A DNA stretch of 49,599 nt from an uncultured Prevotella sp. (GTDB lineage Bacteria; Bacteroidota; Bacteroidia; Bacteroidales; Bacteroidaceae), in assembly GCA_946404405.1 (NCBI GenBank), contig CAMJDL010000019.1:1-49599 (forward strand), given 5' to 3'. A model generated the notes under the pieces. It searched no databases, was not told the origin of the DNA, and was given only the letters and a program-made list of their open reading frames with translations. Of the stretch, positions 1-7,722 are shown in pieces. The number at the start of each line of letters is the position of its first letter. The first letter of the stretch is position 1. The translations under genes were made by a program, and so were the position numbers.

Positions 1-131
1 GTTTTTGATTTCGTTAGTTTGATAAACTTTCATAAGATATAGTTTTGAGTTAATAATTTCAAAGCGGTCGTAAAAGTACTCATTTTCGTGCAAAAAACCA
101 ACGAAAGCTTTCAAATATTAAACTTTATTAG

Positions 132-140
132 TACTTTTGC
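132..140 (+). promoter_or_regulatory. hemW promoter -7 element
   Basis: TACTTTTGC matches the Bacteroidota TAnnTTTG -7 consensus. It ends only 7 bases before the chosen ATG at 148, so the transcript would have almost no 5' leader. The upstream bases 1-131 are AT-rich and show no gene or other clear signal. Confidence 0.6.
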
Positions 141-147
141 AGCGAAA

Positions 148-1299
148 ATGGCAGGATTATACATACATATTCCGTTTTGTGCGAGCCGCTGCATCTACTG
201 TGGTTTCTACTCTACAACGCATCTTGACTTGCGCCAGCAGTACGTCGACGCCGTCTGTCGTGAGATGTCAATCTGGGGGACAGGTTGTTTGATTGGCAGC
301 AATCAAAAACCTGTCCCCCAGATTGACACCGTCTATCTCGGCGGCGGAACGCCCAGTCAATTGTCGCCCGACCAACTCCGCCAACTCTTTATATATATTA
401 ATAAGGTATTCAATGTCGCCTCATCGTCTGAAGTCACCATCGAGGCGAATCCTGACGACGTCACTACTGAGTTTGCTGAAACATTGCCACAGCTCGGCAT
501 CAACCGCGTGTCGATGGGTGCACAAACGTTCGACGACGAGCGCCTGCGTTTTCTCCATCGGCGCCACACTGCCGCACAGGTCCGCGAGGCCGTCACCATA
601 CTTCGCAACGCTGGCATCCACAACATCAGCATCGACCTGATGTACGGTTTCCCCGGCGAAACCATTGACGATTGGAATCGAGACATCGACACCGTTCTCT
701 CATTAAACGCTGAGCATATCTCTGCCTACTGTCTGATGATTGAAGAAGGCACAGCGCTCCACCGCATGGGCATCGAGCCGTGCGACGAGGAAACCGAACG
801 AGCCATGTACGAGCTGCTCATTGACAAGTTAACCGCCGCCGGCTACGAGCACTACGAAATCTCGAACTTTGCCCGTCCAGGTTATCGTTCCCGCCATAAC
901 AGCAGCTACTGGCACGACATACCGTATATCGGTCTCGGTGCTGCAGCCCACTCTATGACAAAATTACACAAAAGGGACGGTTCTTTTTGTGTAATTCGCT
1001 CGTGGAATGTCAGCGACCTCCGCGCCTACATCGCCGCCATCAACAGCGGTGAACTGCCCAGCGAGCGTGAAGTCCTCGACCCCGATACCCACTACAATGA
1101 CCGTATCGCCACCGCCCTGCGCACCAGTGACGGTCTTGACCTTTCCACAATATCCGACCACCACCGACGCTATTGTTTGCAGGAGGCACAGCCGTTCATC
1201 AGAGATGGATTGCTACGTCTGACGGATAACCGCCTCGTACTGACCCGTCGTGGACTCTTCGTCAGCGACATGGTCATGTCTGCTCTCGTATGGGCTTAA
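148..1299 (+). CDS. hemW: Radical SAM protein HemW (coproporphyrinogen oxidase-like heme chaperone)
   Basis: HemW-family radical SAM protein of 383 residues. It is related to oxygen-independent coproporphyrinogen III oxidase, but the family is thought to bind and deliver heme rather than make it. The radical SAM cysteines are C11, C15 and C18 (CASRCIYC), right after the typical MAGLYIHIPF start. The GGGTPS motif follows at about residue 70. The open frame extends back to 88, but the promoter lies at 132-140 and the family starts at MAG, so 148 is chosen. Two palindromic DNA elements lie in frame: residues about 40-60 (IWGTGCLIGSNQKPVPQ region) and about 271-283 (KLHKRDGSFCVI region). Both fall where relatives have short variable loops. 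The next gene starts 49 bases downstream. Confidence 0.9.
   Translation: MAGLYIHIPFCASRCIYCGFYSTTHLDLRQQYVDAVCREMSIWGTGCLIGSNQKPVPQIDTVYLGGGTPSQLSPDQLRQLFIYINKVFNVASSSEVTIEANPDDVTTEFAETLPQLGINRVSMGAQTFDDERLRFLHRRHTAAQVREAVTILRNAGIHNISIDLMYGFPGETIDDWNRDIDTVLSLNAEHISAYCLMIEEGTALHRMGIEPCDEETERAMYELLIDKLTAAGYEHYEISNFARPGYRSRHNSSYWHDIPYIGLGAAAHSMTKLHKRDGSFCVIRSWNVSDLRAYIAAINSGELPSEREVLDPDTHYNDRIATALRTSDGLDLSTISDHHRRYCLQEAQPFIRDGLLRLTDNRLVLTRRGLFVSDMVMSALVWA
267..327. repeat. REP-like palindrome, family A, inside hemW
   Basis: A 61-bp near-perfect palindrome lying in frame in hemW. The outer arms are 20 bp (267-286 with 308-327) and contain GGGGACAGGTT / AACCTGTCCCC. The inner arms are TTTGATTG / CAATCAAA around a GCAG loop. 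A second copy of the same core lies in gltB at 16698-16756, so this is a mobile or amplified sequence family rather than chance symmetry. Confidence 0.85.
962..996. repeat. REP-like palindrome, family B, inside hemW
   Basis: Perfect 12-bp inverted arms AATTACACAAAA / TTTTGTGTAATT enclose the loop GGGACGGTTCT. The GGGACGGTTCTTTTTGTG string resembles bacterial REP-type elements I remember from other genomes; that link is unchecked. The element is in frame and adds about ten residues between the GAAAHS motif and the WNVSDL segment of HemW. Confidence 0.7.
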
Positions 1300-1348
1300 A
1301 GGTGACAAACCGCTATGGTATTCGTCTCTAAAGAAAAAGTAACAGACG

Positions 1349-4240
1349 ATGAACACTACTTGGAAAAAGAATCTCGACGAGACTAAACAGCATTATATTG
1401 ATTGGTGGAACCACCGAGGAATCGTACTCAACATGTGGGAGCACTTCCAGCAAGGCGTCACCCCACACGCAGACATTCCCGAACCAAAGCCCTATCGCGA
1501 CTTAGACCAGCGTTGGTTCGACCCCGAGTGGCGCGCCGAGTACTTGGACTGGTACGTCGCACACTCATCGTTGAAGGCTGACATTCTGCCTGTTGCCAAT
1601 ACGCAATTGGGACCAGGTTCACTTGCCGCCATACTCGGTGGCGTATTCGAGGGCGGCGAGGACACCATCTGGATTCATCCTCGTCCTGTTGTCGATGGTT
1701 CTGCCATCGACGAAATCACCTTCGATCCCAACCACCCCAACTGGCTGCTACATAAAGACCTGTTGAAAGCCTGCAAGCAGAAGGCACAAGGCCATTACTA
1801 CGTGGGTATGCCCGACTTGATGGAAGGTCTCGACGTGCTGGCAGCCATCAAGGGAACGGACAAGGTACTGCTCGACACCGTCATGCAACCCGAGGTGCTG
1901 GAACACCAGATGCAGCAGATTAACGACATCTATTTCCGTGTGTTCGACGAACTCTACGATATCATCCGCGAGGGCGACGAAATGGCCTTCTGCTACTTCT
2001 CGTCATGGGCCCCCGGCAAGATGTCGAAACTCCAAAGCGATATATCCACGATGATCAGCGTCGACGACTACCGCCGCTTCGTCCAGCCCTTTATCCGTGA
2101 ACAATGTCAGAAGATTGACTATACCCTCTATCACCTTGACGGCGTGGGAGCGATGCACCACCTCGACGCCCTCTTGGAAATCAAAGAGTTGAATGCCATC
2201 CAATGGACGCCTGGCGTTGGTGAGCCACAAGGCGGTAGTCCGAAATGGTATGACTTATACAAAAAGATACTTGCTGGTGGCAAGAGCATCATGGCATGCT
2301 GGGTAACCCTTGACGAGTTGCGTCCTCTGCTCGACAACATCGGAGGCGACGGCGTACATATCGAGATGGACTTCCACAACGAGCAAGAGGTGGAACAAGC
2401 CCTCACCATCGTTGAGGAATTCCGCCACGCCCGTAATCTGCATCCAGCAAACGCTGAGATGGACGATGCCGACCGCGAAGTCGCAGACATCATCCGTCGT
2501 GTAGAACAGACGGGCTCTACTGTCCTCGGCGGTTCTTTGACCGGCGGTCAAAGTGTGGCGTTGCAATTTGCCGCCGAGACCAACCGTCTGCTCATCCTCG
2601 ATGGCGCGATGGGTACGATGATTCAGCAGTACCGCCTTGACGAAGAATCCTTCCGAGGCGCCCGCTTTGCCAACCACCCCATCGACCTCAAGGGTTGTAA
2701 TGACGTACTGTCGCTCACCGCCCCCTTCATCGTCCGCGATATCCACCGCAAATATTTAGAAGCGGGAGCAGACATCATCGAGACCAATACCTTCAATGCC
2801 CAACGCATCTCTCTTCAAGACTACGGTCTTCAGGACCACGTTCGCGACATCAATCTTGCCGCCGCCCGTATTGCCCGCCAGTGTGCCGACGAATTTAGCT
2901 CGTCGGATAAGCCCCGCTATGTCGCTGGCAGCATTGGCCCCACCAACCGCACGACCAGTGTTGCAACCAGTGGTGAGCCTCTTAGCAAGGAGTTGTTGCA
3001 CAAAGCTTATGCCGAACAGATACAGGCACTCGTTGATGGTGGCGTAGATGCACTACTCATTGAAACCATCTTCGATGTGGAGAATGCCCGCATCGCCATT
3101 GAAGAAGCCGTGCGCATTGCCCCACAGCTCCCCCTCATGCTCAGCTTCTCGGTTTCTACGCCTGACGGTCACAATATGCTTGGACAGAGCATTCCTGACT
3201 TCCTTAAGACGCTGAACAAAGAAGAAATCTTCTCCATAGGTATCAATTGCCTTTCTGACATTGCTCAGATGACACCATTGGTGTGTCAGTTAGCCAATTA
3301 CGGATGCAAGGTTAGCCTCTATCCTAATGCAGGACAACCTGACGCTAATGGCCACTACAGCAAGACGCCAGAAAGCCTTGTTGCTGACCTATGGCCGCTA
3401 TTGGAAAACCATCGTCTTAGTATTATTGGCGGCTGTTGTGGCACCACCGATGCACATATCAGCCTCATAGCAAAGGCTATTGAGCCTGTGCCTAGAGTTC
3501 GGCTAAGTCCTCTGAGCAAGGATACTGCAGAGATGCCCAGCATCACTATAGATTCCAGTCAGACCAGTCAAGCCAGCAATACCAGTATAACAAATACTTC
3601 ATCAGAGAGCCCCGAGGAACGTCTTTTCCAAGCCATCTTAAACGGCAAGAGCGATGACGCCACAGCTGCTACCCGTGATGCCATTGCACAAAACATCGCC
3701 CCACAAGACCTCATCAACGGCCAGATGATTCGCGCCATGAGCGAGGTGGGACAACAATTCCAAAACGGTCAGGCTTTCGTTCCACAGTTGCTGATGGCCG
3801 GTCGTGCCATGAAGGCAGCCTTGGAAATCCTTAAACCCATGATGGCTGGGGCAGCATCGACATCATTGGGCAAAGTGGTTATCGGCACCGTCAAAGGTGA
3901 TCTCCACGACATCGGTAAAAACCTCGTAGCCTCCATGCTCGAAGGTTGTGGTTTCGAAGTTGTCAACATTGGCATTGACGTTTCTGCCGACGCTTTTATC
4001 AAGGCCGTTAAGGAAAACCAGCCAGACATTCTCTGTATGTCGGCCCTGCTCACCACCACGATGGGTTACATGAAGGATGTTATCGATGCTCTCGAAGCCG
4101 CTGGTATCCGCAACCAAGTAAAAGTAATGGTCGGCGGAGCACCCGTCACCCAGGGCTTCGCCGACGAAATCGGTGCCGATGGTTATAGCGATAACGCAAA
4201 CTCAGCCGTTACTGTTGCTAAGCAACTGTTAGCACGATAA
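1349..4240 (+). CDS. Three-domain corrinoid methyltransferase: UroD-like + homocysteine S-methyltransferase + B12-binding
   Basis: A 963-residue fusion. Residues about 1-385 resemble the uroporphyrinogen decarboxylase/MtaA-CmuA superfamily, which moves methyl groups to or from corrinoids. Residues about 412-700 form a homocysteine S-methyltransferase barrel: LLILDGAMGTM start, then the zinc ligands GINC near 632 and GGCCGT near 695. Residues about 755-845 are the helical cap and about 845-963 the cobalamin-binding Rossmann domain with GDLHDIGKN near 850. The methyl-tetrahydrofolate-binding and SAM-reactivation modules of ordinary MetH are absent. I infer that it passes a methyl group from an unknown donor, via its own corrinoid, to homocysteine to make methionine. 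The classic MtaA-type HxC zinc motif is not obvious; HLDG and an ACW cysteine lie in the expected region. A palindromic element sits exactly in the linker (residues about 393-410). It follows hemW by 49 bases and may share its transcript. Confidence 0.8.
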   Translation: MNTTWKKNLDETKQHYIDWWNHRGIVLNMWEHFQQGVTPHADIPEPKPYRDLDQRWFDPEWRAEYLDWYVAHSSLKADILPVANTQLGPGSLAAILGGVFEGGEDTIWIHPRPVVDGSAIDEITFDPNHPNWLLHKDLLKACKQKAQGHYYVGMPDLMEGLDVLAAIKGTDKVLLDTVMQPEVLEHQMQQINDIYFRVFDELYDIIREGDEMAFCYFSSWAPGKMSKLQSDISTMISVDDYRRFVQPFIREQCQKIDYTLYHLDGVGAMHHLDALLEIKELNAIQWTPGVGEPQGGSPKWYDLYKKILAGGKSIMACWVTLDELRPLLDNIGGDGVHIEMDFHNEQEVEQALTIVEEFRHARNLHPANAEMDDADREVADIIRRVEQTGSTVLGGSLTGGQSVALQFAAETNRLLILDGAMGTMIQQYRLDEESFRGARFANHPIDLKGCNDVLSLTAPFIVRDIHRKYLEAGADIIETNTFNAQRISLQDYGLQDHVRDINLAAARIARQCADEFSSSDKPRYVAGSIGPTNRTTSVATSGEPLSKELLHKAYAEQIQALVDGGVDALLIETIFDVENARIAIEEAVRIAPQLPLMLSFSVSTPDGHNMLGQSIPDFLKTLNKEEIFSIGINCLSDIAQMTPLVCQLANYGCKVSLYPNAGQPDANGHYSKTPESLVADLWPLLENHRLSIIGGCCGTTDAHISLIAKAIEPVPRVRLSPLSKDTAEMPSITIDSSQTSQASNTSITNTSSESPEERLFQAILNGKSDDATAATRDAIAQNIAPQDLINGQMIRAMSEVGQQFQNGQAFVPQLLMAGRAMKAALEILKPMMAGAASTSLGKVVIGTVKGDLHDIGKNLVASMLEGCGFEVVNIGIDVSADAFIKAVKENQPDILCMSALLTTTMGYMKDVIDALEAAGIRNQVKVMVGGAPVTQGFADEIGADGYSDNANSAVTVAKQLLAR
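2525..2578. repeat. REP-like palindrome, family C, at the domain junction of the fusion gene
   Basis: A 54-bp (18-codon) element. The outer arms are CTCGGCGG / CCGCCGAG (2525-2532, 2571-2578) and the inner hairpin is CTTTGACC-GGC-GGTCAAAG (2535-2553), followed by TGTGGCGTTGCA. The inverse of that string, TGCAACGCCACACT plus a hairpin, recurs at 12748-12772 and 47598-47627, and an inverted copy is at 47480-47510. Confidence 0.8.
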
Positions 4241-4258
4241 GCCACCTATTATATTTCA

Positions 4259-4294
4259 TAAAAAAAGGACTTGGCGCCTCACAGCGTCAAGTCC
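4259..4294 (-). terminator. Intrinsic terminator facing the minus strand (glnN side)
   Basis: Hairpin GGACTTGGCGC / GCGTCAAGTCC (4267-4294). Read on the minus strand it is followed by a run of seven T (4260-4266). It fits the end of the glnN transcript after the hairpin array at 4299-4395; no comparable T-run serves the plus-strand gene ending at 4240. Confidence 0.65.
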
Positions 4295-4298
4295 CCCA

Positions 4299-4395
4299 GC
4301 AAACTTGAACTTGCATTCGAATTTGCTTACGCAAACTTGAACTTTCGTTCGAGTTTGCTAGCGCTCGGCAAAAACCAAGCAACCTTGGTTTTGCC
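4299..4395. repeat. Tandem hairpin array downstream of glnN
   Basis: Two 28-bp units at 4299-4326 and 4331-4358 are identical at 25 of 28 positions. The second folds as GCAAACTTGAAC-TTTC-GTTCGAGTTTGC. A third hairpin at 4367-4395 pairs GGCAAAAACCAAG with CTTGGTTTTGCC. The phrase GCTTACGCAAACTT occurs both before the second unit and again after 4395. The array lies in the 3' untranslated part of glnN. Confidence 0.7.
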
Positions 4396-4466
4396 CTCGC
4401 TTACGCAAACTTCAAACATTTGAGAAGCTCCGTTAAAACGGAATCTCAGAATAAGCCTAAAGGCTC

Positions 4467-6680
4467 TTATCTTATGAATAGCAGCTCACGATATTTTGGC
4501 AGAGGCCAGAGAGCATCGTCAACGATGAGTTCCAGCTTGTCAATCTCATAACGGATGGTATCGAGTTTCGGCTCCACCTTGTCATGGTATGCAATAGCCT
4601 TCTCGTGTTCACCCTCAATTTTGTTGGCCTTCTTGCGGGCCTCTACGAGTTCCTCTACACCCTTCTCGATGGCAGAGGTGCGCTCTGCAATCTCCTGAAT
4701 AATCTTCTTGTTACGGGCAGAGAGTTTGTCGGCAGTGTCGATGGGGAATACCACTGACATGTGGTTGACATTGCTCAGCAGGTCGCTCTGATAACGGGTA
4801 GCCACAGGGATGATGTGGTTCATCGAGAGGTCGCCCAGTACGCGGGCCTCAATCTGAATCTTCTTCGTATAGGTCTCCCACTTCACCTCGTTGCGGGCCT
4901 CGAGTTCTTTTTTCGTCATCACGCCCAGACTCTCGAACATGTCGATGCTCTCCTTGTCGAGGTAGCGCTCGAAGATCTTCGGACAGCTCTTCTCTACGTC
5001 CAGACCACGCTTCTCGGCCTCAGCAACCCACTCGTCAGAGTAGCCGTTACCATCGAAGCGGATAGGCTTACAGGTCTTGATATCCTCGCGCAGCACGTCG
5101 ATGATGGCGTGGAACTTAGCGCTATGCTCTGTACCTGCCAGTTTCTTCTCGTACTCAGGAATCTTGGCATCCACACGCTTCTTGAACGATACCAGAGCCT
5201 CGGCAACAGCACTGTTCAGGGCAATCATAGCCGATGCACAGTTAGCCTCAGAACCTACGGCACGGAACTCAAAGCGGTTACCTGTGAAGGCGAATGGTGA
5301 CGTACGGTTACGGTCGGTATTATCGATCAAGAGCTCAGGAATCTCAGGAATATCCATCTTCAGGCCCTGCTTGCCACTCATTGAGAGGAAGTCCTTATCA
5401 GCCTTCTCGATATGGTCGAGCAACTCGCTGACCTGCTTGCCAAGGAATGAAGATACGATGGCGGGAGGTGCCTCGTTAGCGCCCAGACGGTGAGCGTTGG
5501 TAGCACTCATGATAGAGGCCTTCAACAGACCATTATGCTTATAGACACCCATCAGCGTCTCAACGATAAAGGTGGCAAAGCGCAGGTTCTGCTCTGGCGT
5601 CTTGCCAGGAGCATGCAGCAGGATGCCGTTGTCTGTACTCAGACTCCAGTTGTTGTGCTTACCAGAACCGTTGATGCCTGCGAATGGTTTTTCGTGGAGC
5701 AGCACGCGGAAACCGTGCTTGCGGGCCACTTTCTTCATCAGCGACATCAGCATCATGTTATGGTCGACAGCCAGGTTGGTCTCCTCGAAGATAGGAGCCA
5801 GCTCAAACTGGTTAGGAGCCACCTCGTTATGACGTGTCTTACAAGGAACACCCAGTTCAAGAGCCTGAATCTCCAGGTCGCGCATAAAGGCTGCCACACG
5901 CTCTGGGATGGCACCAAAATAGTGGTCGTCCATCTGCTGGTTCTTAGCAGAGTCGTGTCCCATCAAAGTACGACCTGTCAATAGCAGGTCAGGACGGGCA
6001 GCATACAATCCTTCATCTACGAGGAAGTACTCCTGCTCCCAACCCAAGTTGCTCTGAACCTTTTTCACAGCTGGATCAAAGTAGTGGCACACATCCGTAG
6101 CAGCCACGTTCACAGCATGCAGGGCACGCAGCAGAGGTGCCTTATAGTCCAGTGCCTCACCGCTATAACTGATGAATACGGTGGGGATACACAGGGTGTC
6201 ATCGATGATGAAAACAGGCGATGTGGGGTCCCATGCTGAATAGCCGCGAGCCTCGAAGGTCGAGCGGATACCACCAGAGGGGAACGAAGAGGCATCAGGC
6301 TCCTGCTGAACCAACAGCTTGCCCGTGAACTCCTCGACCATACCACCCTTGCCGTCGTGCTCAATAAATGAGTCGTGCTTCTCGGCGGTACCTTCTGTCA
6401 GAGGCTGGAACCAGTGTGTATAGTGCGTTACGCCATTCTCAACAGCCCACTGCTTCATGCCGGCAGCTACTGCATCGGCGATATCACGATCCAGACGGGC
6501 ACCATTGTCCATCACATCGATCATCTTTTCATATACCTGCTTCGGCAGGTACTTATACATTTTCTCGCGATTGAAGACCTTCTTGCCAAAATACTCGTAA
6601 GGTCTCTCACTGGGTGTTTTTACATCGAGGGGCTTCTTCTTGAAGGCCTCACCGACAACCTGAAATCTTAATGCTTCCAT
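4467..6680 (-). CDS. glnN: Glutamine synthetase type III
   Basis: Glutamine synthetase of the large GSIII class (737 residues, usual length for the class), which joins ammonium to glutamate at the cost of ATP. The N-terminal region carries the class-specific PYEYFGKKVFN and YTHWFQPLT segments. The catalytic core includes EVAPNQFELAP, HEKPFAGINGSGKHNNWS (ATP and glutamate binding) and NRTSPFAFTGNRFEFRAVGS. The C-terminal ~200 residues are the helical GSIII extension. It is the last minus-strand gene of the nitrogen island, has its own promoter at 6728-6736 and an upstream operator array shared with the other nitrogen operons. A start at 6680 leaves a leader of roughly 45 bases. Confidence 0.95.
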   Translation of the reverse strand: MEALRFQVVGEAFKKKPLDVKTPSERPYEYFGKKVFNREKMYKYLPKQVYEKMIDVMDNGARLDRDIADAVAAGMKQWAVENGVTHYTHWFQPLTEGTAEKHDSFIEHDGKGGMVEEFTGKLLVQQEPDASSFPSGGIRSTFEARGYSAWDPTSPVFIIDDTLCIPTVFISYSGEALDYKAPLLRALHAVNVAATDVCHYFDPAVKKVQSNLGWEQEYFLVDEGLYAARPDLLLTGRTLMGHDSAKNQQMDDHYFGAIPERVAAFMRDLEIQALELGVPCKTRHNEVAPNQFELAPIFEETNLAVDHNMMLMSLMKKVARKHGFRVLLHEKPFAGINGSGKHNNWSLSTDNGILLHAPGKTPEQNLRFATFIVETLMGVYKHNGLLKASIMSATNAHRLGANEAPPAIVSSFLGKQVSELLDHIEKADKDFLSMSGKQGLKMDIPEIPELLIDNTDRNRTSPFAFTGNRFEFRAVGSEANCASAMIALNSAVAEALVSFKKRVDAKIPEYEKKLAGTEHSAKFHAIIDVLREDIKTCKPIRFDGNGYSDEWVAEAEKRGLDVEKSCPKIFERYLDKESIDMFESLGVMTKKELEARNEVKWETYTKKIQIEARVLGDLSMNHIIPVATRYQSDLLSNVNHMSVVFPIDTADKLSARNKKIIQEIAERTSAIEKGVEELVEARKKANKIEGEHEKAIAYHDKVEPKLDTIRYEIDKLELIVDDALWPLPKYRELLFIR

Positions 6681-6727
6681 AATGTTACCTATTTAATATA
6701 TTAATATCACATTTATTGTTTGACGAT

Positions 6728-6736
6728 GCAAAGTTA
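6728..6736 (-). promoter_or_regulatory. glnN promoter -7 element
   Basis: On the minus strand this reads TAACTTTGC, a match to TAnnTTTG. It is the reference point for the upstream nitrogen motif, whose TTTG core begins 78 bases further out. Confidence 0.7.
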
Positions 6737-6800
6737 CTACAATTTGACAGAACAAGAAGAAGTTTTACTTACTTTTTGTTTGTTAAAAACACCACAAATT

Positions 6801-6880
6801 GACACTTTGTAAAGTTTTTAAGCACCTCCTCTTTCTATTTGCTATCACTTTGCACACAAAATACGTCATTTCGTAACAAT
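6801..6880. promoter_or_regulatory. Nitrogen-operon motif array upstream of glnN
   Basis: On the plus strand there are three copies of a TAWCAYTTTGTAA-like motif: GACACTTTGTAAAG (6801-6814), TATCACTTTGCAC (6843-6855) and CGTCATTTCGTAACAA (6864-6879). The first sits 78 bp from the glnN -7 element, the same distance as in glnB, dapF and gltB. The second and third are 21 bp apart, about two helical turns. Confidence 0.6.
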
Positions 6881-6901
6881 CTGTTATCGGACACAGATAT
6901 G

Positions 6902-6935
6902 AAAAAACCTCCCTCTGCGCGAAGGCAAAGGGAGG
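6902..6935 (-). terminator. Terminator of the glnB-amtB-porin operon
   Basis: Stem CCTCCCT / AGGGAGG (6908-6935), followed on the minus strand by six T. It lies 35 bases past the stop of the gene ending at 6970. Confidence 0.75.
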
Positions 6936-6969
6936 AAATGCGTCTGTTATCACTATGGTTGCAGCGTCA

Positions 6970-7686
6970 TTATGGCTGCAGCGTAAAGCCGAAGACCAGA
7001 TATGCGTGCTGTGTACACGGATTAGCGGCAATCTGTCCGAATACGGGAACGGAGAAGGTGTCGGTAATCTTGATGTCCTTCGTAGCCTTCAGCGAAACGT
7101 CAGAGACAGCGAATCCGCTTGTTCCATCATTATAAGCATCGGAGGCAAAGGGGACGGCACCGACCGTAGCAGTCCAGTCTATGGCAGATAGTTTGAATGG
7201 GACAGCTACTTCCACATAACTGCTATAGGCCCGCTTACCGTCCTTCACCTTGTAATCGTTGCCTGCAAAATTGGTGTACCACTGCAGACTTGCGAAACCG
7301 AAGTCATAACCGATGTTAGCTTCAAACACATGGTTAGTGCTATGTGCATTATACCTGAAGTAACGGCCATCAGGGTCACCACCCTCCATGGCATCAAACC
7401 AATAGTCAGTGATGCCGATGTTAAAACCTCCAACGGTATAGGACAGCGTCAGGTCAAGCTCCCTCGCGTCGTCTGGGTTCACCAGTCCGGTACTACCCCA
7501 GGCCGTCAATGACAGGCCCTTGTAACCGATGCCCAATGTAGGCTGCAACGATGCACCGCCCAAGTCCTGGCCACGCCAGTAATAATGACTGACTACATCA
7601 GCACTTATCGTTGTCTCAATCTCTTCCTGTGCAAAGGTGGTCATGCTCATAACCATACCCATTGCAAATAATACTATCTTTTTCAT
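6970..7686 (-). CDS. Putative outer-membrane beta-barrel protein of the ammonium operon
   Basis: A 238-residue exported protein. Residues 1-19 form a signal peptide (MKKIVLFAMGMVMSMTTFA, cleavage before QEE). The remainder is rich in alternating polar and aromatic strands (VVSHYYWRG, LSLTAWGSTG, FASLQWYTNF) and ends VFGFTLQP, as expected for an outer-membrane barrel. I do not recognise a named family, though proteins of this look accompany amtB/glnB/glnN in other Bacteroidota. It is last in the glnB-amtB operon, 36 bases after amtB. I infer a porin-like role in nitrogen-source passage across the outer membrane; direct evidence is lacking. Confidence 0.7.
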   Translation of the reverse strand: MKKIVLFAMGMVMSMTTFAQEEIETTISADVVSHYYWRGQDLGGASLQPTLGIGYKGLSLTAWGSTGLVNPDDARELDLTLSYTVGGFNIGITDYWFDAMEGGDPDGRYFRYNAHSTNHVFEANIGYDFGFASLQWYTNFAGNDYKVKDGKRAYSSYVEVAVPFKLSAIDWTATVGAVPFASDAYNDGTSGFAVSDVSLKATKDIKITDTFSVPVFGQIAANPCTQHAYLVFGFTLQP

Positions 7687-7722
7687 AATTATTTAATCTT
7701 TAATTAATGACGGATGAATGAA

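Noticed and set aside
88..147. Upstream extension of hemW
   Set aside because: It overlaps the promoter, and the family begins at MAGLYIHIPF.
2534..2570. Internal terminator or regulatory hairpin of the fusion gene
   Set aside because: No T-run follows and the sequence matches repeats elsewhere, so a repeat-element origin is the better reading.
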